A DNA stretch of 64,000 nt from Actinokineospora diospyrosa (GTDB lineage: Bacteria; Actinomycetota; Actinomycetes; Mycobacteriales; Pseudonocardiaceae): assembly GCF_024171925.1 (NCBI RefSeq), contig NZ_JAMTCO010000021.1, forward strand, positions 1-64,000, in the 5' to 3' direction. The notes under the pieces are model-generated. The model was not told the DNA's origin. It worked only from the letters and a program-made list of their open reading frames with translations, and searched no databases. Position numbers and translations under genes: made by a program. Numbering within the stretch: the stretch's first letter is position 1; every line of letters starts with the position of its first letter. Shown piece after piece: positions 1-9,156 of this stretch.

Positions 1-2219
1 TGGGTTTCGACGCGGGCGATCATCAGGTCGACCATGGTGATGATCTGTTGTTCGTTGAGTTGGTGGAAGACGATGATGTCGTCGATGCGGTTGAGGAACT
101 CGGGGCGGAAGTGTTTCTTCAGCTCGTCGTTGACCTTGTTCTTCATCCGCTCATAGTTCGACCCGGTGTCGGTGCCGGAGGTGAAGCCGAGGCCGACGGC
201 TTTGGAGATGTCCTGGGTGCCGAGGTTGGAGGTGAAGATGATGACGGTGTTCTTGAAGTCCACCGTCCGCCCCTGCCCATCGGTCAGCCGGCCGTCTTCG
301 AGGACTTGCAGGAGGGTGTTGTAGACCTCCTGGTGGGCCTTCTCGATCTCGTCGAACAACACCACACTGAACGGCTTGCGGCGGACCTTCTCCGTCAGCT
401 GCCCGCCCTCTTCGTAGCCGACGTAGCCGGGGGGTGCGCCGAAGAGGCGGGAGGCGGTGTAGCGGTCGTGGAACTCGCCCATGTCGATCTGGATCAGGGC
501 GTCGTCCTCGCCGAACAGGAAGTTCGCCAGCGCCTTCGACAACTCCGTCTTACCCACACCCGAGGGCCCCGCGAAAATGAACGACCCCGACGGGCGCTTC
601 GGGTCCTTCAACCCCGCCCGGGTGCGGCGGATGGCCTGGGAGACGGCCTTGACGGCGTCCTCCTGGCCGATGATCCGCTTGTGGAGCTCGTCCTCCATGC
701 GCAGCAGCCGGGAGGTCTCCTCTTCGGTCAGCTTGAAGACGGGGATCCCGGTCCAGTTGGCGAGGACCTCGGCGATCTGCTCGTCGTCGACCTCGGCGAC
801 CACATCGAGGTCGCCGTCCTTCCACTGCTTCTCCCGCTCCGCCTTCTGGCTGAGGAGTTGCTTTTCGTTGTCGCGCAGCTTCGCGGCGCGTTCGAAGTCC
901 TGGGCGTCGATCGCCGATTCCTTCTCCCGACGCACATCGGCGATCTTCTCGTCGAACTCCCGCAGATCCGGCGGCGCCGTCATCCGGCGGATCCGCATCC
1001 GCGCGCCGGCCTCGTCGATCAGGTCGATCGCCTTGTCCGGCAGGAACCGGTCGTTGATGTAACGATCCGCCAGGGTGGCGGCCGCGACCAGGGCGGCGTC
1101 GGTGATCGTCACCCGGTGATGCGCCTCGTAGCGGTCGCGCAGACCCTTGAGGATCTCGATCGTGTGCTCCAGCGACGGCTCACCCACCTGGATCGGCTGG
1201 AACCGGCGCTCCAGGGCGGGGTCCTTCTCCACGTACTTGCGGTACTCGTCCAACGTGGTCGCGCCGATGGTCTGCAACTCACCCCGCGCCAACATCGGCT
1301 TCAGAATGGAGGCGGCGTCGATCGCGCCCTCCGCCGCACCCGCACCCACCAACGTGTGGATCTCGTCGATGAACAGGATGATGTCACCGCGGGTCTTGAT
1401 CTCCTTGAGGACCTTCTTCAACCGCTCCTCAAAGTCACCGCGGTAGCGGGACCCGGCGACCAGGGACCCGAGGTCGAGGGTGTAGAGCTGCTTGTCCTTC
1501 AGCGTCTCCGGCACCTCCCCCTTGACCACCATCTGCGCCAGACCCTCGACCACCGCGGTCTTGCCCACACCGGGCTCGCCGATCAACACGGGATTGTTCT
1601 TGGTGCGCCGCGACAGCACCTGCATCACCCGCTCGATCTCCTTCGTCCGCCCGATCACCGGATCCAGCTTGCCCTCACGCGCCGACGCGGTCAGGTTCCG
1701 ACCGAACTGGTCCAACACCAACGACGACGACGGCGTCCCCTCACCCCGCCCACCCGTCTCCGTGGACTCCTTACCACCCTGCGAATACCCCGACAGCAGC
1801 TGCAGGACCTGCTGACGCACACGATTCAAATCAGCCCCGAGCTTCACCAGGACCTGGGCGGCGACCCCCTCGCCCTCACGAATCAACCCCAACAGGATGT
1901 GCTCGGTCCCGATGTAGTTGTGCCCCAACTGCAACGCCTCACGCAGCGACAACTCCAAAACCTTCTTCGCCCGCGGCGTGAACGGAATATGCCCCGACGG
2001 CGCGTGCTGACCCTGACCGATGATCTCCTCGACCTGCTGACGCACACCCTCCAACGCGATGCCCAGCGACTCGAGAGCCTTCGCCGCGACACCCTCACCC
2101 TCGTGGATCAACCCAAGCAAAATGTGCTCAGTGCCGATGTAATTGTGGTTAAGCATCCTGGCCTCTTCCTGAGCCAGAACGACCACCCGCCTCGCGCGGT
2201 CGGTGAACCTCTCGAACAT
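1..2219 (-). CDS. clpC: ATP-dependent Clp protease ATP-binding subunit ClpC (3' end cut by window)
   Basis: Hexameric AAA+ unfoldase that feeds substrates to the ClpP protease in the cytoplasm. The translation begins [20 protein letters not shown] and shows two Clp-N repeats (each with [14 protein letters not shown]), a first AAA+ module with Walker A GEPGVGKT and LFIDEIHTL, a UVR-like coiled middle region, and a second AAA+ module with [14 protein letters not shown] and [11 protein letters not shown]. It runs off the left edge inside [18 protein letters not shown], so about 740 of the usual 810-850 residues are present. The ATG at 2219 has a GGGAGTG-type ribosome site. A TATAGT-like -10 lies in the 80-bp gap before the HxlR-type gene. 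This is a housekeeping gene and marks the edge of the accessory region. Confidence 0.97.
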   Translation of the reverse strand, partial: MFERFTDRARRVVVLAQEEARMLNHNYIGTEHILLGLIHEGEGVAAKALESLGIALEGVRQQVEEIIGQGQHAPSGHIPFTPRAKKVLELSLREALQLGHNYIGTEHILLGLIREGEGVAAQVLVKLGADLNRVRQQVLQLLSGYSQGGKESTETGGRGEGTPSSSLVLDQFGRNLTASAREGKLDPVIGRTKEIERVMQVLSRRTKNNPVLIGEPGVGKTAVVEGLAQMVVKGEVPETLKDKQLYTLDLGSLVAGSRYRGDFEERLKKVLKEIKTRGDIILFIDEIHTLVGAGAAEGAIDAASILKPMLARGELQTIGATTLDEYRKYVEKDPALERRFQPIQVGEPSLEHTIEILKGLRDRYEAHHRVTITDAALVAAATLADRYINDRFLPDKAIDLIDEAGARMRIRRMTAPPDLREFDEKIADVRREKESAIDAQDFERAAKLRDNEKQLLSQKAEREKQWKDGDLDVVAEVDDEQIAEVLANWTGIPVFKLTEEETSRLLRMEDELHKRIIGQEDAVKAVSQAIRRTRAGLKDPKRPSGSFIFAGPSGVGKTELSKALANFLFGEDDALIQIDMGEFHDRYTASRLFGAPPGYVGYEEGGQLTEKVRRKPFSVVLFDEIEKAHQEVYNTLLQVLEDGRLTDGQGRTVDFKNTVIIFTSNLGTQDISKAVGLGFTSGTDTGSNYERMKNKVNDELKKHFRPEFLNRIDDIIVFHQLNEQQIITMVDLMIARVET

Positions 2220-2301
2220 TCGCCACTCCCTGCGGGCAGCGGGGCCTGGGGCAGGCACCTCCACCCATGACTATATAAACATGAAGTGACCTTGGGAAGG
2301 C

Positions 2302-2952
2302 TCAGTCCAGGCCGAGCATCCGGATGCACCGCCCGGCGGCCGCCAGGTCCCCCGAGACGCGCACCGCGCCGGTGGCGATCATCTCCGCCGGGCTGGTCAA
2401 CCGGGCCCCCACCCGGATGAAGGTGTCCGCGTCGCAGGCCACCGTCATGTCCGGCTCGGCCGAGGCGCCGCGGGCGAAGCGCACCTCGCCGTCGCGGACC
2501 TCGATGACGAAGTCCTGCCCGCCCACCCGGAACTGGTAGGTGTCGTCGACCTGCGGCACCGCCTCGCGCACCACCATCGACTGCACCGCCAGGAAACCCC
2601 ACTCGGCCCTGGTCGTGCCGCCCCGGTCGTCGTCGCGCAGGAACCCCAGGCCCCAGCGGGCCAGCGCCAGCAGCGGCTGGCGCAACTGCTCACCCGACTC
2701 GGTGAGCTGGTAGCGCAGCGCCCGGCCCTCGCCGGGGATGGCGATCTGCTCGACCACCCGGTGCTCGGTCAGCGTGCGCAGCCGCTCGGAGAGCAGGTTC
2801 GGGCCGATGCCGGGCATGTTCTCCAGCAGCGCGGTGAACCGGGCTGGCCCGATCAGCAGTTCGCGCACGATCAGCATCGTCCAGCGCTCGCCGAGGACGC
2901 CCAGCCCCACCGCAAGCCCACAGCCCCGCCCGTAGTCCTGCTTGATGGCCAT
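2302..2952 (-). CDS. HxlR-family winged-helix regulator with C-terminal SCP2-like domain
   Basis: Predicted transcription factor of 216 aa. The N-terminal half is an HxlR winged helix (GERWTMLIVRELLIGPARF, then GIGPNLLSERLRTLTEH and a wing around RALRYQLTESG). The C-terminal half (about residues 115-216) resembles an SCP2 sterol-carrier fold that could sense a hydrophobic ligand. It is closely similar over its whole length to the protein at 15097-15750, so the cluster carries two paralogous regulators. The ATG at 2952 is preceded by GAGGGG. It is divergent from the methyltransferase at 3101 and codirectional with clpC. A pathway-specific repressor role is inference from position and from HxlR-family behaviour. 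Confidence 0.85.
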   Translation of the reverse strand: MAIKQDYGRGCGLAVGLGVLGERWTMLIVRELLIGPARFTALLENMPGIGPNLLSERLRTLTEHRVVEQIAIPGEGRALRYQLTESGEQLRQPLLALARWGLGFLRDDDRGGTTRAEWGFLAVQSMVVREAVPQVDDTYQFRVGGQDFVIEVRDGEVRFARGASAEPDMTVACDADTFIRVGARLTSPAEMIATGAVRVSGDLAAAGRCIRMLGLD

Positions 2953-3100
2953 GTAGCCCCTCGTTCTGGATCCGTTGTGGTACAAGGGTGCGGTTCCGGT
3001 GCAGCCTATAAGCCACGGGGCGCCCCGTCGAGCAGACGCGCGCCGTTTCGCCCGGTACAGCACCGGATCTCCCCCGATGACACCCTGATGGAGGACGCGG

Positions 3101-3961
3101 ATGAGCGTGACAACGCTGCGAGCGGACAAACACGAGGAATGGCGGCTCTCCGCGGTGGGTTGGGTGCGCCACCGGGCGAACTTCGCCGACGCCGCGGTCC
3201 CCAGTGCCCGCCGCATGGTCGAGTTGGCGCAGGCCGGGCCCGGTCAGCGCGCGCTCGACCTGGCGTGCGGGGTCGGTGTTCCCGCGCACCAACTGGCCGA
3301 GGCGGTCGGTCCCACCGGGTACGTGCTCGGCCTCGACATCGTCGCGGAGATGGTCGACGGCGCCCGCGCCTGGGCCGCGGCGCGCGGACTGACCACAGTG
3401 GACTTCAAGACCATCCCGGACGAGTGCGATCTGGGCGTTGAGCCGGGCAGTTTCGATCTTGGCACGTGCCGGGCGGGATTGCAGTACATGGTCGAACCCG
3501 GCGCGGCGCTGCGGTCCATGCACACCGCGCTGCGGCCGGGCGCGCGCATGGTGTCGATGACCGTCGGCTCGCCGCAGCGCTGCACCTCGCTGCGGATCCT
3601 GGAGGAGGTGGTGGCCAGGCACATCCAGATGCCCGCCCTGATCCCGGAACCGGACAAGGGCGTCCCCGGCACCGTCGCGCTGTCGGACCCGGCCGACCTG
3701 GAAGCCCTCTACCGCGAGGCCGGGTTCACCGACGTGCGCACCGAGGTCGCCGACCACCCGATCGTCGGCGCGGCCTCCGCCGAGGAGTACTGGGACGTCT
3801 GCGAGCGCAGCGCGGGCCCGTTCATCCTGCTGCTGCGCTCCGTCGACGACCGGCTGCGCGCGGCGATCCGCGCCGACGCCATTGCCACCCTGCAAACCCA
3901 GTTCCCGGCCGGACCGGTCGTGATGACCGGGGAAACGCTGATCACCACCGGTACCCGCTGA
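3101..3961 (+). CDS. SAM-dependent class I methyltransferase
   Basis: 286-aa Rossmann-fold methyltransferase of the UbiE/Methyltransf_11 type. The SAM motif I is ALDLACGVGVPA (about residues 51-62), followed by the acidic loop VLGLDIVAEMV and a motif-III-like ALRPGARMVSM. The ATG at 3101 has GGAGG eight bases upstream. It is transcribed divergently from the HxlR-type regulator at 2952, with a possible TATAAG -10 at 3007-3012. It ends against a strong palindromic terminator shared with the convergent EF-hand gene. It probably O-, N- or S-methylates an intermediate of the neighbouring enediyne pathway, but the substrate cannot be read from the sequence. Confidence 0.85.
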   Translation: MSVTTLRADKHEEWRLSAVGWVRHRANFADAAVPSARRMVELAQAGPGQRALDLACGVGVPAHQLAEAVGPTGYVLGLDIVAEMVDGARAWAAARGLTTVDFKTIPDECDLGVEPGSFDLGTCRAGLQYMVEPGAALRSMHTALRPGARMVSMTVGSPQRCTSLRILEEVVARHIQMPALIPEPDKGVPGTVALSDPADLEALYREAGFTDVRTEVADHPIVGAASAEEYWDVCERSAGPFILLLRSVDDRLRAAIRADAIATLQTQFPAGPVVMTGETLITTGTR

Positions 3962-3964
3962 CCG

Positions 3965-4003
3965 TCCCAGGTGGACCCACCGCCGCGGTGGGTCCACCTG
4001 GGA
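3965..4003. terminator. Perfect 19-bp palindromic bidirectional terminator
   Basis: Positions 3965-3983 and 3985-4003 are exact reverse complements around one central base. The hairpin sits between the stop of the methyltransferase (3961) and the stop of the convergent EF-hand gene (4013), the expected place for a shared terminator. There is no U-tract, as is common in high-GC actinobacteria. Confidence 0.85.
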
Positions 4004-4012
4004 GCGCGGCGC

Positions 4013-4549
4013 TCAGTCCAGGTCCCCGACCATGAGGTTGCCGACCGCGTTCGGGTCGTCGCTGAGGTAGAACTCGCGGATCGCCGCGGCGTACTCGTCG
4101 CGCTGCACCGAACCGTCGTGGTCGGCGTCGAGCGCGTCGAACATCCGCCTGGTCTCCTCCTCGCTGATCCCCGAGCGGGTCTGCGCGGCGATCATCTCCT
4201 CCACGCTGAGCTGGCCGCTGTTGTCCTTGTCCGCCAGGTCGAACACGGCCAGCGCGAACGGCAGCGCCACCTTGTCGACGAACTCGGGCTGCTCCATCGC
4301 CGCGTTCCACTCGGTCTTGCTGACCGTGCCGTCGGCGTCGGCGTCGGTCGCCGCGGTGATGTCGGACCACAGCTGCTCGGCGAGGCCGTTGATCCGGTTG
4401 GCCTCCTCGGTCTGCGGGCTCACGTCGAAGGTCTGCCGCCAGATCTCGGCCATCGCGGTGATGTCGTTGCGCTGCAGCACGCCGTCGCGGTCCACGTCGA
4501 AGCGCTCGAACGCCTTCTCGTACTTGCGCAGCTGAAGTTGGGTCGCCAT
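4013..4549 (-). CDS. Calerythrin-like EF-hand calcium-binding protein (four EF-hands)
   Basis: 178-aa cytoplasmic protein with four canonical 12-residue EF loops: residues 18-29 (DVDRDGVLQRND), 69-80 (DADADGTVSKTE), 107-118 (DKDNSGQLSVEE) and 141-152 (DADHDGSVQRDE). It has no signal peptide or membrane segment. The architecture matches the actinobacterial calerythrin/sarcoplasmic-calcium-binding group. A second, more degenerate EF-hand gene lies immediately upstream on the same strand (4804-5370), separated by 254 bp of degenerate repeats. A role in the enediyne cluster is not established. Calcium buffering or a Ca-dependent chaperone or sequestration function is speculation. Confidence 0.92.
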   Translation of the reverse strand: MATQLQLRKYEKAFERFDVDRDGVLQRNDITAMAEIWRQTFDVSPQTEEANRINGLAEQLWSDITAATDADADGTVSKTEWNAAMEQPEFVDKVALPFALAVFDLADKDNSGQLSVEEMIAAQTRSGISEEETRRMFDALDADHDGSVQRDEYAAAIREFYLSDDPNAVGNLMVGDLD

Positions 4550-4699
4550 CGCACACCTCTCCTGTCTCTCCCGCCCGACGCCTCGGTTCGGGCTGGGATG
4601 TCCTCTCGTGTCACACGGTCTGTCCCACGGGCCCGGCCTGCTCGCCGTCCGGGCCCACGCCTATCCCTGGTCTGTGCTGTCTCTCCGGTCCCGCATCAC

Positions 4700-4812
4700 C
4701 GCTCCGGACTGGCTGGATCGGTGGTCCGGCTGGGCTGTGTCGTTGGTCCGGACGCGCAGTGTCTTGAATCCGGGCGGGCTGTCATTGGTTCGGGCGGGCT
4801 GTGTCATTGGTC
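4700..4812. repeat. Degenerate 21-22-bp tandem repeats, about 4-5 copies
   Basis: The gap between the two EF-hand genes contains successive units related to GGTCCGGGCGGGCTGTGTCATT (shown here as a 22-bp pattern, not an exact copy). The clearest are two near-identical copies between about 4765 and 4812, with more diverged copies before them. The array runs a few bases into the 3' end of the EF-hand gene at 4804. Function unknown. Confidence 0.6.
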
Positions 4813-5370
4813 CGGGCGGACGCCGAAGAACCACGCCCCCGGCGAGTCCGGGTCGTTGGAGGTGAAGGCGTCGCGCACGACCGCGACGAACTCGCCGCGG
4901 TCGATCCGGCCGTCGCCGTTGGTGTCGATCTTGGCGAACGCGTCCACGGCGATGTCCCTGCTCAGCCCGGACGCCAGGTACACCGCCACGTACTCCTCGG
5001 TGCTGATGGAGTCGTCTCCGTCGGCGTCGAGGACCCGGAACACGGTGTCGGCGATCGGGCCGACCGTCGCGGCGAAGAACACCTCGTCGTCGACCAGCTT
5101 GTTCTCCATCACCGTCACGCAGTCCACGGTCGGGATGGCCGGGCCGGTGGCCACCGCGGTGGTGCCGTCGCTGTGCCGCAGCAGGTGTTCCCACCAGGCG
5201 TCGAGCGCGGCGTGGATCGTCGTCCAGTGCGGCGACCCCGCGGGCAGCCGCAGCGCGCCGCAGGTGCTCTCGGCGTGCGCGGCGAAGTCGGCGGCGGAGA
5301 GGTACCCGTCCCCGCCGACGTCGAAGATCTCGAACATCGCCTCGAGGTTGCGCTGCTTCTGGCTGGTCAC
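4804..5370 (-). CDS. EF-hand domain protein (partly degenerate)
   Basis: 188-aa protein read from a GTG at 5370 that overlaps the TGA of the homocysteine methyltransferase by 4 nt (GTGA) and is preceded by GGAGG. EF loops: residues 17-28 (DVGGDGYLSAAD, lacking an acidic residue at loop position 3), 115-126 (DADGDDSISTEE, lacking the conserved loop Gly) and 149-160 (DTNGDGRIDRGE, canonical). The second position of the calerythrin fold (residues 50-90) has no readable loop. It is related to, but more eroded than, the protein at 4013-4549. Translational coupling to a methyltransferase operon is direct evidence that it belongs to the cluster. Confidence 0.88.
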   Translation of the reverse strand: MTSQKQRNLEAMFEIFDVGGDGYLSAADFAAHAESTCGALRLPAGSPHWTTIHAALDAWWEHLLRHSDGTTAVATGPAIPTVDCVTVMENKLVDDEVFFAATVGPIADTVFRVLDADGDDSISTEEYVAVYLASGLSRDIAVDAFAKIDTNGDGRIDRGEFVAVVRDAFTSNDPDSPGAWFFGVRPDQ

Positions 5371-6266
5371 GTGGGGACCTCCGCGTCCTGGATGTGCGGC
5401 CTGGCCGTGGACAGGTGGGTGGGGGTGGTGCCGCAGCAGCCGCCGAGGACCTCGACCCGGTGCTCGGCGCGCCAGCGGCCGAGCAGGGTGGCGAAGTCCG
5501 TGGCGGTCAGCGCGGCGGGCAGGTGCCGGTCGACCGGGCCGTCGGTCCCGGCGCGGTCCTCGATGTTGGGGTAGGCGCCGACCGGTCCCGCGCAGGCCGC
5601 GCGCAGCACCGGCAGGCAGGCCTCGGTGTCGGCCGGGGTGGTGCAGTTGACCAGGACGGCGCCCGCGCCCGCCCGCTCGACCGCGCGGGCGGCGGTGGCC
5701 AGGTCCTCGCCGGAGAGCAGCCGGGCGCCGCCGCGGCAGACGAACGACACCCAGGCGCGGGCGCCCGCGGCCAGCGCCGCCTCGAGCGCGATCACGGCTT
5801 CGCGCAGGGTGTTCATGGTCTCCACGAGCACCAGGTCGACCCGGGCGCGCACCAGGGCGGTGGCCAGCCTGCGGTGCTCGGCGCGCAGCACCTCGTCGGG
5901 CGGGACCAGGTCGGGCCGGTAGCAGTCGGCGACCGGGGCCAGCGACCCGGCGACCAAGGCGGCGCGGCCGGTGTCGGCGCGGGCCGCCCTGGCGAGGCCG
6001 ACGGCGGTGTCGACGACGGTGGCCTGGTCGGTGCCCAGCCCGCGCAGGGTGCGGTCGTGGCAGCGGAAGGTGTTGGCGGTGATGACGTCGGCGCCCGCGC
6101 GCAGGTGTGCGGCGTGGATGCCGCGCAGCACCCGTTGGTGGCCGGGGTCCAGCAGCGCGCGGGTGGTCCACCACGGCGCGCGCACCGCGATGCCCGCCCG
6201 CTGCAACTCGGTGGCGACCGCCCCGTCCAGCAGGACCGGGGGCGCGGGCGCGGCGTGGGCGCTCAT
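5367..6266 (-). CDS. Homocysteine S-methyltransferase family protein
   Basis: 299-aa zinc-thiolate methyltransferase of the MmuM/HMT family (Pfam S-methyl_trans), which transfers a methyl group from S-methylmethionine, SAM or a related donor to homocysteine. The zinc ligands are visible as VNCTTP (about residue 213) and GGCCGTTP (about residues 278-285). The TIM barrel opens with PVLLDGAVATELQRAG. It starts at 6266, one base after the upstream methyltransferase stop, and overlaps the following EF-hand gene by 4 nt, so the three form an operon. Near an enediyne cassette and a separate desulfurase/cystathionine-enzyme/MetE operon, it may regenerate methionine or handle a methylthio group. Substrate unproven. 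Confidence 0.88.
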   Translation of the reverse strand: MSAHAAPAPPVLLDGAVATELQRAGIAVRAPWWTTRALLDPGHQRVLRGIHAAHLRAGADVITANTFRCHDRTLRGLGTDQATVVDTAVGLARAARADTGRAALVAGSLAPVADCYRPDLVPPDEVLRAEHRRLATALVRARVDLVLVETMNTLREAVIALEAALAAGARAWVSFVCRGGARLLSGEDLATAARAVERAGAGAVLVNCTTPADTEACLPVLRAACAGPVGAYPNIEDRAGTDGPVDRHLPAALTATDFATLLGRWRAEHRVEVLGGCCGTTPTHLSTARPHIQDAEVPT

Positions 6267-6267
6267 G

Positions 6268-7149
6268 TCAGCTCGGCGTCGCCGCGCGGATGACCAGGGT
6301 GCGGCTGGGCAGCCGGATCACGCCGTCGGGGTCGCGGAACCCGGCGACCGAGGCGGCGATCGCGGCCCAGGTGTCCGGGTCGTCGGCGCTGCCGTAGCGC
6401 TTCTCGATCATGGTGAGCAGGCCCGGTGGTGAGCAGGTGCGGTAGAACTCGACGTACTCGGCGGTGTCGGTGAGCCAGAACGGGGCGATCTCGTCGGTGA
6501 TCTCGATGTCGGTGAACCCGGCCGCGCGCAGTTCCAGCTCGGTCTGCTCGGCGTCGGACATGCTGTACGGGTTGGGTTCGCCCGGGGGTGGGGTGGGCAG
6601 CTCCAGCCGTTCGGCGAGCACCCGGAAGCCGCGGGAGATCATCGGCGCCTCGGCCGGTTCGCCCCACACCGAGGCGGCGAGGGTGCCGCCCGGTCGCAGG
6701 ACGGCGGCGATCGCGCGGAACGCGGCGATGTGGTCGACGGCGAACATCAGCCCCCAGCGGCTGAGCACGGCGTCGTGGCCCGCGGCGGGCAGGTCCAGCG
6801 ATTCCACGTCGCCCTGGCGGACCTCGACCGGCGCGTCGTCGGGCCCGAGCTCGTCGGCGGCGCGCGCGGTGGCGATGGCGACCATCTCCTCGGCGAGGTC
6901 GATCGCGGTGACCCGGCCGGTGGGGCCGACGACGCGGGCGGCGCGCAGCGCGGGTTCGCCGATGCCGGTGCCGATGTCGAGCACCCGGTGCCCCGGCCGC
7001 AGGGCCGCCTGCTCGATGAGCCGTTCACTGATCGTGGCGCCGCCGCGTTCGAACTTGTCCTGCCAGGTGAGCCAGCCACCGCTCATCGCGTTCCAGTTGG
7101 CGCGCTGGGTGGCCTTGAACCGGCCGGGTTCGAACTCGGTGGTGGTCAC
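6268..7149 (-). CDS. SAM-dependent methyltransferase
   Basis: 293-aa class I methyltransferase. SAM motif I is VLDIGTGIGEPA (about residues 56-67). An acidic loop (VTAIDLAEEMV) and VEVRQGDVESLDLP follow, and the C-terminal LLTMIEKRYG region is typical of natural-product O/C-methyltransferases. GTG start at 7149 with GGGAGC upstream. It is the first gene of a three-gene operon with the homocysteine methyltransferase and the second EF-hand gene. The 297-bp gap to 7447 holds its promoter region, including a TGTTACT motif at 7334-7340 that also occurs twice before the HxlR-type gene at 15097, and a small palindrome at 7406-7420. Confidence 0.87.
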   Translation of the reverse strand: MTTTEFEPGRFKATQRANWNAMSGGWLTWQDKFERGGATISERLIEQAALRPGHRVLDIGTGIGEPALRAARVVGPTGRVTAIDLAEEMVAIATARAADELGPDDAPVEVRQGDVESLDLPAAGHDAVLSRWGLMFAVDHIAAFRAIAAVLRPGGTLAASVWGEPAEAPMISRGFRVLAERLELPTPPPGEPNPYSMSDAEQTELELRAAGFTDIEITDEIAPFWLTDTAEYVEFYRTCSPPGLLTMIEKRYGSADDPDTWAAIAASVAGFRDPDGVIRLPSRTLVIRAATPS

Positions 7150-7446
7150 CAGGATGCTCCCGCTCCTCGTTCTTCGATCACGGACCCGGCCGTCGACCCG
7201 GTGGTCGATCCGGTGCCGTTAGTGGGCCACCGCGACCGAAATCCGCCGTCCGGCCACGAATTCGAGTGCGGTGGTTTCGCCCGGGTTACGCCCGCGCGCT
7301 GAGAAAGCCGGTCCCCGACCTGCCGGAAATGATGTTACTCCGACCGCAACCGCCCGCAAGTCACCAGATCCAGCGCGTTATCCACCCGATCAGCCGAATG
7401 TGGGCTACCCACCGTGGGTACGGCGTTCGGGTGCTCTGGACCATCG

Positions 7447-9156
7447 TCAGTGCGATTCCGCCAGCCACAGGTTGGCCAGGTCGAACCAGCGGTCCACGGT
7501 GGGCATGGCGATGGCGTTGCGCACCCGGGTGCCGCGCAGGTGCGGGATGGTCGGGGCGTGCACCAGCACCGGGACGATCGCGGCGTCGCGCATGATCGCG
7601 GCGTCGACCTCGTGCCAGGCCGCGCTGGCGGCGTCGGGGTCGGTGATGGACAGCGCGTGGTCGATCATCCGGTCGACCTCGGGGTTGCTGTAGCAGCCGT
7701 AGTTGCCCGTGCCGTGCACGGCGTTGGTCTGGAACATCGGTTGCAGGAAGGCGCGGCCGTTGTCGCCGAACCAGTCCGGGGTCCACGCGGCGACGGCGAT
7801 GTCCCAGGTCCCGGCGCGGGCGTTGGCCGGGTTCTGCAGGTGCGGGTAGTGCTCGGCGTGGCCGAGGCCGACCAGCCGCAGGTTGATGCCGATCTTGCCG
7901 AGGTCGGTGGCCAGTTGCTGGGCGACCTCGGGGTTGGCGTCCATGTCGCGGTGCACCACGGTGAGCTCGAGGCCCTCGCCGTAGCCCGCCTCGACGAGCA
8001 GGGCGCGGGCGCGCTCGGGGTCGCCGGAGTCGCCGGGGGTGGGGTAGGGGTCGTAGTCGCGGTAGCCGTAGTTGCCCGGTGGGATGGCGGTGTGCGCGGT
8101 CCACATGACGGTGCCCGCGGCGAGGTCGTCGAAGATCTTGATCATCGCGGTCTTGTTGACCGCGTAGGCGATGGCCTGGCGCACCCCGAGCTTGGTGACC
8201 GCGCCGCCTGCGTTGGGGCTGACCATGTTGAACGCCAGGTACGGGTTGACCGCGTAGCCGAGGTTGTCCGCCGGGTCGTCGGGGTTGATGTCGTAGGGCT
8301 CGGTGACCGGGGACGCCCACGACAGGTCGGCCTCCCCGGAGCGGATCTTGCGGCCCACGTCGGCGGGGGTGGCGGCGCGGTCCATGGTGACGTGCACGCC
8401 GTCGAGGTGCTGGTGGCGGACCGGGTCGGCGTCCTGGCGCCACGCCGGGTTGGGTTCCATGTGCAGCATCTCGCCGTGCACGTACTCGGTGAGCCGGTAG
8501 GGGCCGCAGGAGCGGACGCCGCGGCGGAAATCGTCGCTGTCGGGCAGGAAGGTGTCGTACTCGACTGGCGCCGGCGAGGTGAACGCGGTCGCGAGGATGT
8601 GGATGAAGTCGGTCGCCGGGCGCAGTAGTCGAAATCGCAAGGTGGTGTCGTCGAGCGCGGTGATCCCGGTGATCTCGTGCGTGTTCTGGAATTGGGCGAG
8701 ATCCGCGGGCGTCGGGTTGTTCGGTATCGCGGCGGTGTACGCGTCGCAGAATTCCTGCATTCCAACCAGGGTGCTGGTGAAATAGTGGATCGCGCCGCTG
8801 CGCAGCACCGGGTTGGCCATCCGCTTGAAGCCGCGGACGAAGTCGGTCGCGGTCACCTCGCGTTCCGGGGTGGTGTCCCAGCGGACCCCGGGGCGCAGCC
8901 GCACGGTGTAGGTGAGCCGGTCGGCGCTGACGCCGCCGTTGTCAGTTGTGGGGATCTCGGTGGCGACGTCGGCGACGGGGTTGAGGTCGCGCCAGTCGCG
9001 CAGGCCCTTGATCGGCGGGTAGGCGAACAGCTGCCGGGTGAACAGCCGGATGATCTGCCCGGAGAGCATGAAGAACGAGCTCGCCGGGTCGACGTGGTCC
9101 ATGCTGCCCGGGCCGTAGAGCCGCAGCACACCGCCGCGGCGGGGGTGGTCGGTCAT
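7447..9156 (-). CDS. Solute-binding protein family 5 (OppA/DppA-like), no signal peptide
   Basis: 569-aa protein with the full SBP_bac_5 fold: an early LFTRQLFAYPP segment, YTVRLRPGVRWD, the hinge motif CGPYRLTEYVHGEMLHMEPNPAW, LGVRQAIAYAVNK, and WTPDWFGDNGRAF near the end. Family members are normally lipoproteins with a signal peptide and lipobox. This one starts MTDHPRRGGVLRLYG directly at the mature fold, so it looks cytoplasmic. ATG at 9156 overlaps the upstream stop (ATGA). No ABC permease or ATPase gene is nearby. Possible roles are intracellular binding of a peptide-like or hydrophobic intermediate, or sequestration for self-protection. All of these are inference. Confidence 0.88.
   Translation of the reverse strand: MTDHPRRGGVLRLYGPGSMDHVDPASSFFMLSGQIIRLFTRQLFAYPPIKGLRDWRDLNPVADVATEIPTTDNGGVSADRLTYTVRLRPGVRWDTTPEREVTATDFVRGFKRMANPVLRSGAIHYFTSTLVGMQEFCDAYTAAIPNNPTPADLAQFQNTHEITGITALDDTTLRFRLLRPATDFIHILATAFTSPAPVEYDTFLPDSDDFRRGVRSCGPYRLTEYVHGEMLHMEPNPAWRQDADPVRHQHLDGVHVTMDRAATPADVGRKIRSGEADLSWASPVTEPYDINPDDPADNLGYAVNPYLAFNMVSPNAGGAVTKLGVRQAIAYAVNKTAMIKIFDDLAAGTVMWTAHTAIPPGNYGYRDYDPYPTPGDSGDPERARALLVEAGYGEGLELTVVHRDMDANPEVAQQLATDLGKIGINLRLVGLGHAEHYPHLQNPANARAGTWDIAVAAWTPDWFGDNGRAFLQPMFQTNAVHGTGNYGCYSNPEVDRMIDHALSITDPDAASAAWHEVDAAIMRDAAIVPVLVHAPTIPHLRGTRVRNAIAMPTVDRWFDLANLWLAESH

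Noticed and set aside
48-2270. Long plus-strand open frame at the left end
   Set aside because: It is antisense to clpC, whose translation on the minus strand shows both Clp-N repeats and both AAA+ modules.
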